Positions 1-12,900 of a stretch of DNA of 64,000 bases are shown in pieces (positions within the stretch are counted from its first letter, which is position 1; each line of letters starts with the position of its first letter). Location: positions 1-64,000 of the forward strand of contig NW_004190506.2 of NCBI RefSeq assembly GCF_000224145.3. The letters run 5' to 3'. The position numbers and the translations under genes were made by a program. The notes beneath the pieces were generated by a model. That model did not search any database and had not been told where the DNA came from. It saw nothing but the letters and a program-made list of their open reading frames with translations. Origin of the DNA: Ciona intestinalis (taxonomy: Eukaryota; Chordata; Ascidiacea; Phlebobranchia; Cionidae).

Positions 1-412
1 TTGGTTATTTCACATTTTTTTGTTCAAAAGTTATATTTACATATTAAACATTAAGTGTAAAAATAAAGCAACACACCTGTGGTACTTGCTTGTTGGGTGT
101 ATTTATTATTTTCTTGATAAAACTTGCATGGTTTTCCACTACACCAACATTGTCTGTGGAAAATTTAAAATGCAGTTTGTTGTTTTGGTTGGTAAGGCAT
201 TAGGTCTACGCTATTCTATTCTGTATGGGTGAGGTTTGTGAGGACCTGGGATTTAGGCCAGACTTGGCCCATTACCCCAACAGGTCTACGCTATATAAGC
301 AATTGCAGAAGGGGGTGCGAGATTGATTGGTATTTTGAAAGGGTGCAGCAAGGAAAAGAATAAGAACCGCTGCACTATAGAGTCAAGGCTATTATATGCT
401 TTATATAGTAAG

Positions 413-591
413 GTAGGGGGAAGATGGGACACCTTTAGCACATAATATCCAAATATTCTGATCTTGTTTTAAACAATCAACAACGGTCTATGGGAGTATA
501 GTTAATTCTTCGAATGTTACTTGTTTACTACCAAATGAGACGTGAAAATAGAATAAAAAGGTGTCCAATCCTCCCCCACTATACTATATAA
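413..591. mobile_element. Inverted-repeat element, family A
   Basis: Short non-autonomous element with ends resembling TAGGGTGGGGGAAGATGGGACACC and its complement, internal block CAAATATTCTGATC and ACTACCAAATGAGACG. Ends next to TA dinucleotides, which would fit a Tc1/mariner-type origin. Confidence 0.75.
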
Positions 592-618
592 AGACAAATA
601 TCCATACAGTACACTTAC

Positions 619-3600
619 CTTCAGGTAGTCCCACTTTACAGCAGTCGTGCGCACACATACGCTTGTTGCTACATTGATGACGACATGGTTTTCTATAAAA
701 CATTAAGTGCATAAATTTAAAATACATCATACTATAGTATTTCTATACATATGTATGTATTTATATAGAACGATTCAAATGACTGATTGTTACACATGGT
801 GTGCAAGTAAAGTCTACATATCACATATTTAAGACAGTGAGTGTTAAACTAATAATCACTACAGTGAGCCTTGAACCATAAACCTTCTATTTTTGTTTTA
901 TTTATAACTAAGCCATGGTAGTTCCTATATACGTAAAGTTCCACACCAAAACTTACTTTAAATCAAAACTCTCATTATTTAATTTTTCGGCTTTAATAAT
1001 AAGCGTGTTTTAACTGTTGTTTTACCATTACTCCCGTCTTTTTACTTTTGTAAAACTTCCCTTTCTTTGTTATCGTGACCGAAGAGACGAAATAAATCTT
1101 ATTCATTTACAATGGAAAGTTCTAAAACTTACTTTTTCTTTTCAAAATAGCGAGATTGTGTGTTAGAGTTATTAACAATAGCTGAGGTGGTGGCAACCAT
1201 TCTGCGTGGTCCCAGATAGTATGGGGTGTACGTGCTTTCAACATCTAAACCAACTGTGCAGTGAAAATACTTTGTTGATATATAGAAAGAAACATAATGC
1301 ATATAATTGAAAAGTGTATGAACTTTTAGAGCAAAAATAAACGTTACTTTTGGATGGCATTTTTACAACATCTATTAACAGCAATTACTCCAACCCAGTG
1401 GTCACTAATGGGATTTGTTAGCCAAACATAAAAACCCGCAAAAAAATAATCACTTATAGTTACATAACCATAAGTGGACATGTGGTGCATAAAACAGAAA
1501 ATTTGTGTTATAACAACTGTCATTGCCCCCTTGTGGGGATAAATAATTTACATTTGTTTATTGATGCCACCCACCCCATTCTAAACTGATAAGGTTGACA
1601 CTCAGTTCGTCTCCTTTCAATGCACGCGTCACATTAATATTACGAATCCACATATTGTCGTTGGTTGATATTAACAATGTGTCCGATATCTTCTGTCTAA
1701 GTAATGCTTTGTTGTCGGCATCACCTGGAATATAAGGGGGAGACTTTAATGCTATATTCAGTTGTACAGGCAGTGTTCTGTCTTTATGAGTAAGGGCCTA
1801 AAGTAGAGCATGCCAGGGAGCCTGGAATTTTGGGCAGAGTTGGCAATTACTTTTAACTTAGATCAAGCTTTTTTAAACTAGAGTGATATGTACAATGAAT
1901 TTTTTAAGCTATCTTAAGTTATACAAACAGTTTGCTATTCGATAAGGGGGTAAGATCCCACAGCTTAGCATGTCGGGGGAGACTGCAGGATCTCACACAT
2001 ATAGAAAATAATCTGTATAATGTATGCCCTTGTTTGTTCGTTAGGTGTAGCGACCACGCTTATTTTCTTCCAACTAAATGTAAATAGGTTTTTAACTGTG
2101 AGCGTGTTTTAACAACTGTTGTTTTGTCGCTATATCCTGTCTTTTCGTTTAAAATATTTCTAAATCTTTGTTACCGTAATCGAAGAGACAAATAAAAGTT
2201 ATTATTATTATTACCCACCAACAAGCAGCAGACATGTATGTTTCTTCCCCGCTGTTGACTTCACCTTAACATCTTGTGCATTCTTTAACAGCACTTGTAT
2301 AGTGATCGTACATTCAGTTGTTCCATGTTTATTGCTCTGTAGGATACAATGTTTCAAGGAAATCTATTCTATATGAGTAAGGTCCTGGGATATAGGTCAG
2401 ATTTTGTCAATTACCCCAGCACTGAATATGCATATTCTATTTCATATGCGTGAGGTCCTGCAGTATGGCATGACATGGGACCTGAGATTTAGGCCAGATT
2501 TGGTCCGTTACCCCAACACCCAGGAAGCTTCATTTTTTTAAATACAATGTTTCAAACAAGGAAATCTATTCTGTATGGGTAAGGTCCTGGGATTTAGGTT
2601 AGATTTGGCCCATTACCCTAACACCTAGGAAGCTTCATTTAAGTCGTTGATGTGAACAGTGCTGCTCTGCCCCAGACTCCATACACAACACAGTCAAAGG
2701 GCTCTGCCCCAGACTCCATACACAACACAGTCAAAGGGCTCTGCCCCAGACTCCATACACAACACAGTCAATGCAATAAAATGGACAAATTCAAACTGCT
2801 TTTAATTCCTAAAAAAGGTTAACTTTGCGTGTTCAGATGCTGTTTGTTAGTCTAAAACTTTGGTGGCACCTTAGATCATATTTAAGCTTTTATATCAATG
2901 CACTAAGTTAATTTTTCATTGGTATGTCTTTTAAATCCTCACCTGTTCCACTCGCACTTCATATTGTGGTAGGTGAGTTATTGCATCATGCATGTGATTG
3001 CCGAATGGTGCATGACGATTCACGATGAGTTCCAATTCACGAGGATTCATCTCATGTGCTCGTGAAAATGTTGAGACTCCAGCGTTTGCCAGCGCAGATG
3101 ATAAAGTAGCTCCGATGTTCGTAAGTTGCTTTGTCACATATCTAGAANNNNNNNNNNNNNNNNNNNNNNNNNNNNNNNNNNNNNNNNNNNNNNNNNNNNN
3201 NNNNNNNNNNNNNNNNNNNNNNNNNNNNNNNNNNNNNNNNNNNNNNNNNNNNNNNNNNNNNNNNNNNNNNNNNNNNNNNNNNNNNNNNNNNNNNNNNNNN
3301 NNNNNNNNNNNNNNNNNNNNNNNNNNNNNNNNNNNNNNNNNNNNNNNNNNNNNNNNNNNNNNNNNNNNNNNNNNNNNNNNNNNNNNNNNNNNNNNNNNNN
3401 NNNNNNNNNNNNNNNNNNNNNNNNNNNNNNNNNNNNNNNNNNNNNNNNNNNNNNNNNNNNNNNNNNNNNNNNCTGCCTGTAACCCAGAGTTAATGGGTAC
3501 AAGGCTCGACGCTGCTACCATTGTGNGCGTATTGTGTCTTTGGGCAAGACACTTAACGGCAATTGCTCCAACCCAGTGGTCACTAATGGGTTGTCTAAAT

Positions 3601-6600
3601 TAACAGCCATACATAAGAAAATAATAATTACCCACAAAGTAACATACATGGTAACTCGTAAGCTGGCACGAGGTGTTAAACCCGTGTTATAACGACGGTC
3701 GTTTTCCGGCCACGCGAGGATAAAGTAAGTTACATTCATTCATTAAGGCATGAGTTTTACGCAATTAATTTTTTTTATTTAAGGTAATTTCATTGGCAAT
3801 ATTAATAATAAATTTCCAAGTTCAAATAATACAAAGGCACATAAGAATATAAGATATACCACATTATAAACACTACAACATCATAAAACATACTTTCAAC
3901 TTACCTTGAGTTTTCCCATAGTCTTGCCTTTATACATTTAGACAACACCGCAGCATTGAACAAAGATTTAAAATCATCTTTCAACATAAGGAGTTCCACC
4001 AAACAACGAGCAACACGAACTGCATTTCTATAAATAAGCTGTGGTTTGAAAAAATGTTGCTTTATCTCCGCGTGGCCGGGTAACGACGGTCAATGTAACA
4101 CTGGTGTTCTGTTTTAATACACTACAAGCCTGCTTACCAGTTATGCAACTGTAAGTACCTATTTTTTATATACATTATATATATGTACATTATATATATC
4201 TGTTCCTAATTCCTTATGTATCTAACCTGAATATTCTTGTCACATCTTGTGATAGAGCAAAGTCTTGTATATTCATACAACCCAAAGTAGCTTGCATCAA
4301 ACAACTAACTTTCATTTGTGTTGTTTTTATTCGCCCATTCATTGGAAACCTTGATTTTTTTATGAAATAATAATTTGTGTCTTTTTATCAAAAATATCTT
4401 TTTTTTTTCATAAAAATATCAATTTGTGTTTGGTAACATAAGCTACACAAAAGTAGTAAAAAACAAATCAGAGTTGGAGCCCACATTACTACTGCATAAG
4501 AATACTTAAAACAATATAACTTTGTGTCCTAAGTATTTTAATTTTACAATTCTATTTAATTATTCACATAAATGAACTTTACACATTTCCAAAAGCAAAA
4601 TAGTAACAGAAACTACAACGAAGTGTAAAAAATAAAATACTGTAGCGCTCATTCCTGTGTGCGTGCGTGTGTGTGCGAAACGCCCCTTTTTATTTGCCTT
4701 CTTCTTCCGTTCTCTTTCGTGTTTCNNNNNNNNNNNNNNNNNNNNNNNNNNNNNNNNNNNNNNNNNNNNNNNNNNNNNNNNNNNNNNNNNNNNNNNNNNN
4801 NNNNNNNNNNNNNNNNNNNNNNNNNNNNNNNNNNNNNNNNNNNNNNNNNNAGCTTTACTGGACGGTAGCTTTCATCCATGCTGTACATAAACATTAGATA
4901 TAAGTAAATAATATTATAGTGGCTTATTTGGTATAAAAAAACATAATCTATTTCAGACACATTCACTGACGAAGTCTATAAAAGATGCCAAGATGGCACA
5001 CAAAACATTGGGAAGACACTGAGTTTTTTATGCAAAATGACCTTCTAAAATTGTTCTAAGCTAAAGGCAATGCATTGGATTATGGGTCAAGCCTGTCCTA
5101 GATCCAAGGTCAATGACCTCACCCACATTAAATAAAAGGGCTATGCATTTAATGGTTCCCATCTATTCTGAATAAACACATATGATGTTCACCGTTTTTA
5201 TTCTACTTACTCAAACGCTACTGCAGGCTGGCCAGAGGTTCCCAACCACTCTGCTATATCTTCTGTGTTGGGAATAGTAGCTGACACTGCCACAAACCTT
5301 AACCCTGTATCTTTGCCTGCGTTTGTACATGACTGCACAGTCTTCATTCTGCTTACTACCGCCTGGGTGGTTTGAATGTTTAAATCAAGAAAACTATGTA
5401 GAATAACTAATTATTTAATCGGATCTTGGGGTTTTCAAGAAATTAGCAAAAATTTTGCAAGAGATTTATCTGCCTGCTAATCAAATACTTGCCAAACTAG
5501 GGGTGGCAGGGCATGCAAGTCTACTCTGGAGTTTTGTGCACTGCATTCATCAATACACTTGAATTTATAAAATTTAGATTTATTTCATACGTAATTGGTG
5601 TACACCTACCCTTGCTTCCCCTGCAAAAGTTTTACCCCTATACCCCACACACAGGTTACCTCCATAGTAGCACCTCTAGCCTCATCATTCAGGAGATGAA
5701 CTTCATCAATAAGAAAAAGATGGACCCTCCTAACAAGTGACGTGTTGTCCCTCCATCTACGTGTCATACTGTCCCATTTCTCCTGGAAAACAAACACAAG
5801 TTTGAACATCTTTACCTCAAGTCTTATACAGGCACTTATTTTTTTTTTACTTCTTAAAATGAAAAAACTAGATAACGTTTTCAGGCTATATTTTTATTTT
5901 TGAATAAGTATAACCCATTTATCTTTGTGTGGAAAACATTAAGAAGTTTGTCCGAAATGGTAGCAGTGTCAAGCTTTAAACTGTAACCTCTTGGCTAAAT
6001 GCAGGTGCGCAAGCCGCTGTTTTACATCGCCGACTGTGGAAATGTCCTCAGTTTGCTGAATACCTAAAGTTTTTTTTAATGCGATGTAAATTAAACGTTA
6101 CTTACAGGAGTAGTAAGGATGATGTCGGCTTTCTGAAGTTGCCAGAAATCATCAATATCTGAATCTCCAGTCAACTCCTGGCATTCTAAGCCAAGAGGTG
6201 AGAATTTCCTCGACCAATCCTCATGTCTCTCAGTACAAAGTGCTTTGATTGGAGCCACTGTAATTGTCATCACCAGTGTTTTTTTTCATCACCAGTGTTT
6301 TAACAAATTACTTTTAACAAATTGGGGAAAAAACTTCATCAATTAATAATTAATGTAAGTTTTGTATATTGGCCAATTTGGGCTTAAATTTCAGCTTCCC
6401 TTGTACGCATTGATGTGGGATCGTATCACCAATATAGAAAAGTAAAACAGTGGTAATGAAAGTACCATTATTGTGATTAGTGTCGGACGTAGGTTAAATG
6501 GCATGACTAAAATAACATGTTTTCAATTCTACATAGGTGAGGAGCTTTGACAAGGCATGATATAGGTCAGGGTCTATGGTTTGGGTTTATTGAGTTAAGT

Positions 6601-9379
6601 TATTAGGGATTGCTATTGTAAACAGCAATATGAACAAAACCTATGATTTAGAACAGAGTTGGCCCTATTACAGTAAAACTAACTGGCCACAATACAGTGA
6701 CTTAATGTTAACAACTTTTTCATATGCTGTTTCCTCATTTACGTTTTCTTAAACTAGATAAATATTTATGAAAAAAATGCAAATCTTTATATCACACATT
6801 TATTACCACAAAATTCACTGTCAACAATAATGTAACTTACTATAAACAACTTTTGACATGCTGTTTCCTCCTTTACGTTTCCCTTGTGGGTTCCCACCAC
6901 TATTAACGAGCATCCTTACAATTGCAAGTTCAAATATCACAGTTTTCCCAGAACCAGTTGGAGCACACACCACTAACGGCTTGTTGGTGTATAAAGCATC
7001 TTCAAATACCTGCCATGAAAATATAGGTTTAATCAATTGCGTTTTAAGATATTTAACCTATTTTTGTTAATTGTGTAATGTGTAAACAAATACAAACACT
7101 TTTTTCTATCAAGTATTATAGTGGGCCCCTAATTCCTTAGGGCACAGGGCGGCTGCGGGGTTAGCAGGGTCTATGACACACCACTGGGTTTAATAAGCAT
7201 ACCAGTTGGAGCAAACACCAGACACCACTAATGGCTTGTTGGTGTACAAAGCATCTTCAAATACCTGGCAATATAGCTTTAATAGTAAAAGCATAGGTTA
7301 CTTTATAGGTTTAATATTAGTTATAGTACTTACCAGTTTTAATAATAGGTATTATACCTTTTATGCATATATAGATGTTTTATATGCTTTATAGAAAAAC
7401 AGTTTTATGGTACTGCACTACTGCCAATTCCATATTATTATAAAGAAAATTCAAACTACAAAAGATAATACAATTTGCTCCTAATTAACATGACTAATAT
7501 AACTTTTATATAGGCTATATTATATCTTATCCATTAATATATGCATATAGTATAGGCCGACTGGTATAGTGATATGGAAGGAACATATTTATTATTTACC
7601 TTTGATTGCACCACATTAAAACATGGGATTCCATTGAAAACCGATCGATATTTGTCAGCTGTTAAAATATTATTTTAAGGAAATATTAACTTCAACTCAG
7701 GGCCAAAGGAAAACCCTAGTACAGAATAAAAAATTAGCCGATTATTAACAATTATTTCTAGATTAATATATATATATATATGTTTTCAAACTATAAAGGA
7801 TACGAATTTCTTCGATTGGTCGTAATTTCACTCCGTCCTTCATACGACCACCGGGTGTCCTCTTAGGGGGAAGTTGGACACAAGATGGCGTCCTCAGTGA
7901 AGGTCCAAAGATCGCTCCTCTATCTTCCTCATCACTGTCATCCAAGTTAAGATCAAAGCTCTCTTCGGATGCTGCGATCTTTTTATTTACCACAAATGGT
8001 GTCTCAGGCACCGTCATTAGCTTTTCTTTCTTTGCTGGAGGTGACCTGAGGTCAATAGGAGCTGTTTTCGGAGCCTGCCATGTTTTCTTCTGTGATTGGC
8101 TCGCTGCTGGAAAACTTCTTCTTTTGTTAATAAAATTTTCAACTCTAGACAAAGCTTCAGGGGCTAGGGTAGATGGGAAATGGTGTAGTTTTCCATTGCC
8201 TGTTACTTTTTGGCTAACTGTGTGCTGCGAAAACGGTGCTCGAAATTTTGGTAGCTCTGGCTGAGGTATTGGAGAAGCAGGAATGCAAAAACCTTGGTTT
8301 GAATTGTCAGGCTTTGTGGTGTTTCTGCTGCAAAAGAAAGTTAGAAATTTAATAACTGATATTCTATTGATCTATTCTAATCTATATAAGTTAGGTCTTT
8401 GTGGAGAAACTAGAATTAGGTATAAAAACAAATAATAATGGATAACAACATTGATTTTGCTTTTGTTGTAGCTAAGTTTCATGTATATATTCATTTTTAA
8501 CTGCAGTTTACTAATTGCGAAAAAAAACAAAGTAGTTTCAGCCCTCTAAATATTGCAAATTGTTTTAGCCCCCTAAATATTGCAAATTGGAACAGTGCAA
8601 GAAAGATGTAATTTTAAACGTCAAGCAAAATATATGTTAACATAATAACATATATGATCTGAAATCTGCAACTATTTTATGCACCTGTTGGACCTTGCAC
8701 AAAAATCACTTTGAATTTTAGATGGAGGATTGAAGGATCTTTCTAAAGATAAAGTTATTTTGTTAATAAGCTGTGCTGCACCCAGACTGCAGAGTATGGC
8801 AGGTGCACGCGCGATTTTTTTACAGACTTTCGGTTATGCACGCCACAATTTGCCCTACGCACGCCAATTAATTAAACAAAGAAAAAAATACGTATTAAAT
8901 TAAGTAAGATTTCCTAACGCGGCTTGAAAATGTACATGCTTTGCACGCAGATTTTTAATGATAGCACGCGCGAACGCGAAAAATAACCGTCTTGCACGCG
9001 CGAGATCTCGTCAGGAACTGCCATACTTTGCAGACTGGTGCTGCACCAATTGTTTTAAACCGGAAGCGGTGATAGTATCAGAATGTCGTGTGACGTTTTG
9101 AAAAAAACATCAAATAAAGTTGTGCAAATGTAAAACCATACAAGAAACATTAGAACTGATGAAACCATATATCAAGCCGATTTGGAGACATAAAAAGGGA
9201 AAACTTATGCAACTATACTAATCATACAACATACTGTTAGTTCGCTACAACATACTGTTAGTTTTATCTTGTGTAAAAAGCGGGGGTGGCGTTGATCCGA
9301 TGCCGCTGAAAACTTGTTGCGAATCGGGAAACAAACTCTGACTTCGGTCAAAAAAGTAGTCCGAACTTTGACTTGCCAT
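619..9379 (-). CDS. HFM1: HFM1/MER3 meiotic DNA helicase, 3' part outside window
   Basis: Ski2-like helicase needed for meiotic crossover formation. Exons read in order: 9256-9379 (ATG), 8685-8742, 7804-8327, 7600-7658, 6841-7009, 6106-6257, 5660-5782, 5211-5362, 4880 into the gap, then 4227-4349, 3905-4027, 2943-3141, 2219-2336, 1575-1724, 1133-1253, 619-692. Phases match across every join that is not gapped. Visible motifs: Walker A CAPTGSGKT, VYMAPIKAL, TTPEKWDSM, the DEVH box (LIDEVH) and SATIPN. The Sec63 part includes ARELEL-type RELELIVNRHAPFG, and a C-terminal Cys/His cluster CRHQC...CAHDCCK resembles the one in vertebrate HFM1. The N-terminal 230 residues are poorly conserved. The second RecA domain and winged helix are missing and should lie in or around the N run at 4726-4850. 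The stop codon is left of the window. Identity is strong; the exon at 4227-4349 has a weak acceptor. Confidence 0.93.
1374..1560 (+). repeat. SINE body and tail fragment
   Basis: CAATTACTCCAACCCAGTGG to GGGGATAAATAATTTACATT, diverged. In an HFM1 intron. Confidence 0.75.
2360..2640. repeat. Short interspersed repeat, family C, several copies
   Basis: Blocks of the form TGGGTGAGGTCCTG, CATGGGACCTGGGATTTAGG and CAGAGTTGGCCCATTACCCC recur here two to three times. Single copies of this family, in both orientations, also occur at about 205-300, 5085-5140, 6530-6680, 11600-11670, 11890-11960, 12430-12510, 15360-15500, 15860-16020, 17795-17860, 25940-26000, 27930-28030, 28250-28370, 44400-44480, 50500-50570, 53045-53105 and 63360-63440. 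Origin not clear. Confidence 0.8.
2664..2774. repeat. 37-bp tandem repeat, three copies
   Basis: Unit starts GCTCTGCCCCAGACTCCATA; three near-identical copies at 2664, 2701 and 2738. In an HFM1 intron; 37 is not a multiple of three and no exon overlaps. Confidence 0.95.
3148..3472. other. Assembly gap (325 N)
   Basis: Run of N between an HFM1 exon (acceptor only a few bases from the gap) and a truncated SINE; the SINE head is probably inside. A single N also occurs at 3526. Confidence 0.99.
3473..3745 (+). repeat. tRNA-headed SINE, head lost in gap
   Basis: Matches the SINE copy at 63460-63780 from the codon-like B-box region through CACTTAACGGCAATTGCTCC, CCAGTGGTCACTAATGGGTT and the tail GCGAGGATAAAGTAAGTTAC. 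Sits in an HFM1 intron. Confidence 0.85.
4726..4850. other. Assembly gap (125 N) hiding HFM1 exons
   Basis: The exon starting at 4880 runs into this gap with MDESYRPVK, and the next recognised exon begins far later in the protein. The missing piece is some 350 residues, so the true distance is probably much longer than 125 bp. Confidence 0.97.
7202..7270 (-). pseudogene. Duplicated piece of the HFM1 Walker A exon
   Basis: A copy of the first third of exon 6841-7009 lies about 190 bp upstream of it in the intron. It keeps the AG acceptor and the codons for VFEDALYTNKPLVV, then gains about seven bases that shift the frame and ends at a GTATGC that could serve as a donor. It does not encode a Walker A motif. 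Either dead or a decoy exon. Confidence 0.85.
8783..9037. mobile_element. 255-bp inverted-repeat element with 10-bp target duplication
   Basis: Ends CAGACTGCAGAGTATGGCAG and CTGCCATACTTTGCAGACTG pair with each other; flanks are both GTGCTGCACC (8773-8782, 9038-9047). The interior is rich in GCACGCGCG-type motifs. Occupies HFM1 intron 1. A solitary matching end is at about 20817-20840. Confidence 0.82.
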
Positions 9380-9948
9380 TATTGGCTCGTACGATATCAC
9401 TTTCTAACGCCTGTATAAATATTATATAGAATAAAAAAGTTATAAACACATATCAATAACATTGTTTTTAAAGAATATTGTACATTGAACTGCATCGTGT
9501 AACCTTTATGACGTAATAAAAGGCAGTCCGTTTTAAAATTCGCGCGGGATTTTAAAATGGCTATTCCCGCGTGTCACTGCACTTAAAAATTATCTTGTGT
9601 TTTAAATTTAAAATAGAATCATACGATTTAATGATTTGTTAGAACAAATATTGTTAATATATTTCTGCTAGTAAGCAAAAATGGATAAACCCCACCTGGC
9701 ACAGTTCGCTAAATTCTCATATGTCAACCAAATTTGCCACGCAATGCAATAACCTCTCCCATGGTATAAAAGGTGACGCGTAACTTATTTTAGGAACCGA
9801 TTTGTGAAACAGGTTTTAGGTTTTTTTACGCTTACTGTGTATTGAATACTAATCTTTTGAATAACCCATATTACCGAATACTTATATACTATAATTGATC
9901 TTTAATTTAGGCGCTATAGTAGCTGTACGCTTGACAATACATAAATAA
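9380..9948. promoter_or_regulatory. Shared HFM1/COPE upstream region with E2F-like and CRE-like sites
   Basis: 570 bp between divergent start codons. A GC-rich core reads TTCGCGCGGG (9539-9548) inside the inverted repeat TTTTAAAAT...ATTTTAAAA (9531-9558), followed by TTCCCGCG (9564-9571); both resemble E2F sites. A CRE-like TGACGTAA is at 9509-9516, 130 bp upstream of the HFM1 ATG. Factor binding is inferred from motif only. Confidence 0.5.
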
Positions 9949-12900
9949 ATGGCACAGTCCGAAATCGATGAACTCTTTGACGTTAAAAACGCTTTTTACA
10001 TCGGCTTGTACCAACAATGTATTAACGAAGCACAGAAAGTGAAGGTAACAATTTAGTTTTATTTGTTAAGTAAATGAAAACACAATTGCAACCCTTTAAA
10101 TTGCAAAATGTGAGAACATGCTGACTCGAATAACATAGCGTTTCTAATTTTCTTTGCATATTATGTGTCTGATTATTAAAATATTGTTAGTTTAAACTTA
10201 AATCAAGATCTCGTTTATTATTTGTTTGCTTCTCACATTTAGTTGCTACTTATTGAAAAAATGCTCTTTATTATTCCAGGTCAGTTCACAACAGAAGAAG
10301 AATGAATGCGCTGTGTTCATGTACCGCGCATACATCAGCCAGCGAAAGTTTGGCGTCGTTTTGGATGAAATAAAATCTTCAGCATCTGAAGAGCTTAAAG
10401 CTGTGAGGCTTCTGGCAGATTATTTATCTAACCCTTCAAAGAAAGATGCAGTTTTAAAGGTGCGGGTTTAATTTTACTTCTCTAACAGCAGCAGACAAAC
10501 TTAAAGTATATAGACCTATATGGTTTAAGTATATAGGGGTATGTTTCATCTTCAAATATCTGGGCCTTGCCAAGTAAATAATGAGGGGTTAAATACCTTT
10601 GCATTGCCCTTTAGATGTCTGGTACTGGACTGTTCTATAGGATACATAGCAACTTGCATATTAAGCTACGATTTTCGGCATGCACAACCAAACAGCAATG
10701 TGTTTTATAAGTCAGCATGTTTTTGTGCAACACAACAACAAAAATAATGACATGAATTTATTACTATGTAGCACTGCTACCATTATAGTTGTATTTTTAA
10801 TATTACGTTTTATAATATAACCATAAGACATTTATACATCAACTTATAACTTATTAGTTCTGCTATTTTTACGGTCTTTATTTTAAATATTTAACATTTT
10901 ATAATATAACACATCGTCATCTATATACAGACTGTTGAAGAGAAGATGTCCGGTAACGTTGACATTGAAAATCTAACTCTTCCCATTATGGCAGCGAGTA
11001 TTTATTATCATGAAGCAAATTACGAAGCTGCTTTGCGCACGTTACATAACATGGAATCATTGGAGGCGTATGTTCTGCAGTTTGTTAATAAAAATATAAT
11101 ATATATATTATAGGGTATTATATGTTGTTATTGGCCATTGGGTGATGGGTAGTAGTGAAGATTTCCCTGTTATTTTAAACTTAAAGGGAAAATAAAGGCC
11201 AAAAAGGAAAAAGTATTACATTATATACAATTTAAATGTTAGCAGATAAAGTAGCTAAAAGACCCATACCTTGTAAATTGTAATAAACTTTGGGCTTGGA
11301 CTCTGCAACTAAATCGTATTTTTTTATTAGTTTAATAATACTGTGAAAAAGTCGCATTTTATATAACACTGTTTTGTAACAGGTCAGCTCTCACCATTCA
11401 AATCCTGCTCACTATAAATAGATTGGATCTCGCAAAGTAAGTCAAAATGTGTTTATTTATAGGTAAAACAAATATTGCCTCCAAGTAAGATTTGTGTAGC
11501 TTGTGCATACAGAATTCATGGAAACATTTTCATCTCCAGTGAAGATCCTCCCTAAAAAGTGACTGAGATTTCTAGATTCTAAATATTCAGTTTATTCTAT
11601 GCCGGTGATGTCCCGCAGTGTGGCATGCCACGGGTCCCAGTATTTAGGAAAGGAATGTTCCATTACCCCCAAAATTTTGATGGAACTAAATATACAACTT
11701 GTACCAACCAGGAAAGAGTTGAAATCAATGATGGAAGCCGACGAGGATTCAACCCTCACACAGCTTGCACAGGCGTGGTTCAATATGTCGGTTGGTGGGG
11801 AAAAGTTACAAGATGCTTACTATATATTTCAGGTGAGTGTTCATCTACACTTGTTGTCAAAATTGGCTTACATTGGGCTCCTGTCTTTATTCTATATGTG
11901 TGAGGTCTCTATTTAGGGACCTAGGTTCAGGCTACATTTGGCCCATTACCCCAACACCCAGGCTTATGTATAAGTATAATATATACTTACATAGTATATT
12001 GTTGATACTTATACGACCTGTGATGAAGCAAAGAGAGATATGGAAATAGTTAGTTGTCATATAGCTGGTTGTTCTAGTTCGGGTAACAGGCCAAATGTGG
12101 CATAATTCCTGAGTCTTGGACTACAATTTCACCTGCAAATGCTCTGGAGTTTATAAATATTAGACACTCTTGTTTAATATTTATGGTGTAAAACACAGCA
12201 TGTACTTTCAGGAAATGGCTGATAAAAACCAGAGCAGTAGCTTACTGTTAAATGGCCAGGCATCTTGTTACATGGCACAAGGTAAATGGGATGAAGCAGA
12301 AAGTGTGTTGCAGGAAGCAATGGACAAGGTTTGTCTTGAACATTCTAATATAATCATATTGGTTTAACTCTAAACTAAGCTTTGCTATCATTTTCGGAAA
12401 TCTAGACTGATTTTGTACATTAAACTATACTAAATGGGTGATTGGCCAACTTTGGCCCAAATCTTTAGGCCCATGTTGTGTCACATTGTAGGACCTCACC
12501 CACATAGAAAAGAAAGTTTAACAAAATAAGCTCAAGTCCCACTGCCCAAGCCGATTAACATCACTCATTTAAAAAAGCATCAAAGTATTTTAAAATAAAC
12601 AAAAGTAAGTAAGAGTGTTATTGTTGCAGGACAGCAATTGTCCCGAAACTCTAATCAACATGATCATGTTGTCACAACATAATGGGAAGGGTCCGGAAGT
12701 AACAAGCAGATATCTTTCACAATTGAAAGATTCTCACAGGGCACATAGGTTTGTGCAAGAACTAACTATCAAGGTAGGAATCAAGATTCCATATTATATC
12801 TTATAGTAGGCTGGGGGGAAGAAGGGACACCTTTAGCACATAATATCCTAATATTCTGATCAGGTTTCAAGTAATTACCATACGGTTGTATAAATTTTTC

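Noticed and set aside
2664..2774. CRISPR-like array of three repeats
   Set aside because: Units are directly abutting with no spacers, in an intron of an animal gene; an ordinary minisatellite.
2931..3603. Open frames joining HFM1 coding to SINE sequence through the gap
   Set aside because: Artefact of N. Only 2943-3141 is coding; the rest is repeat.
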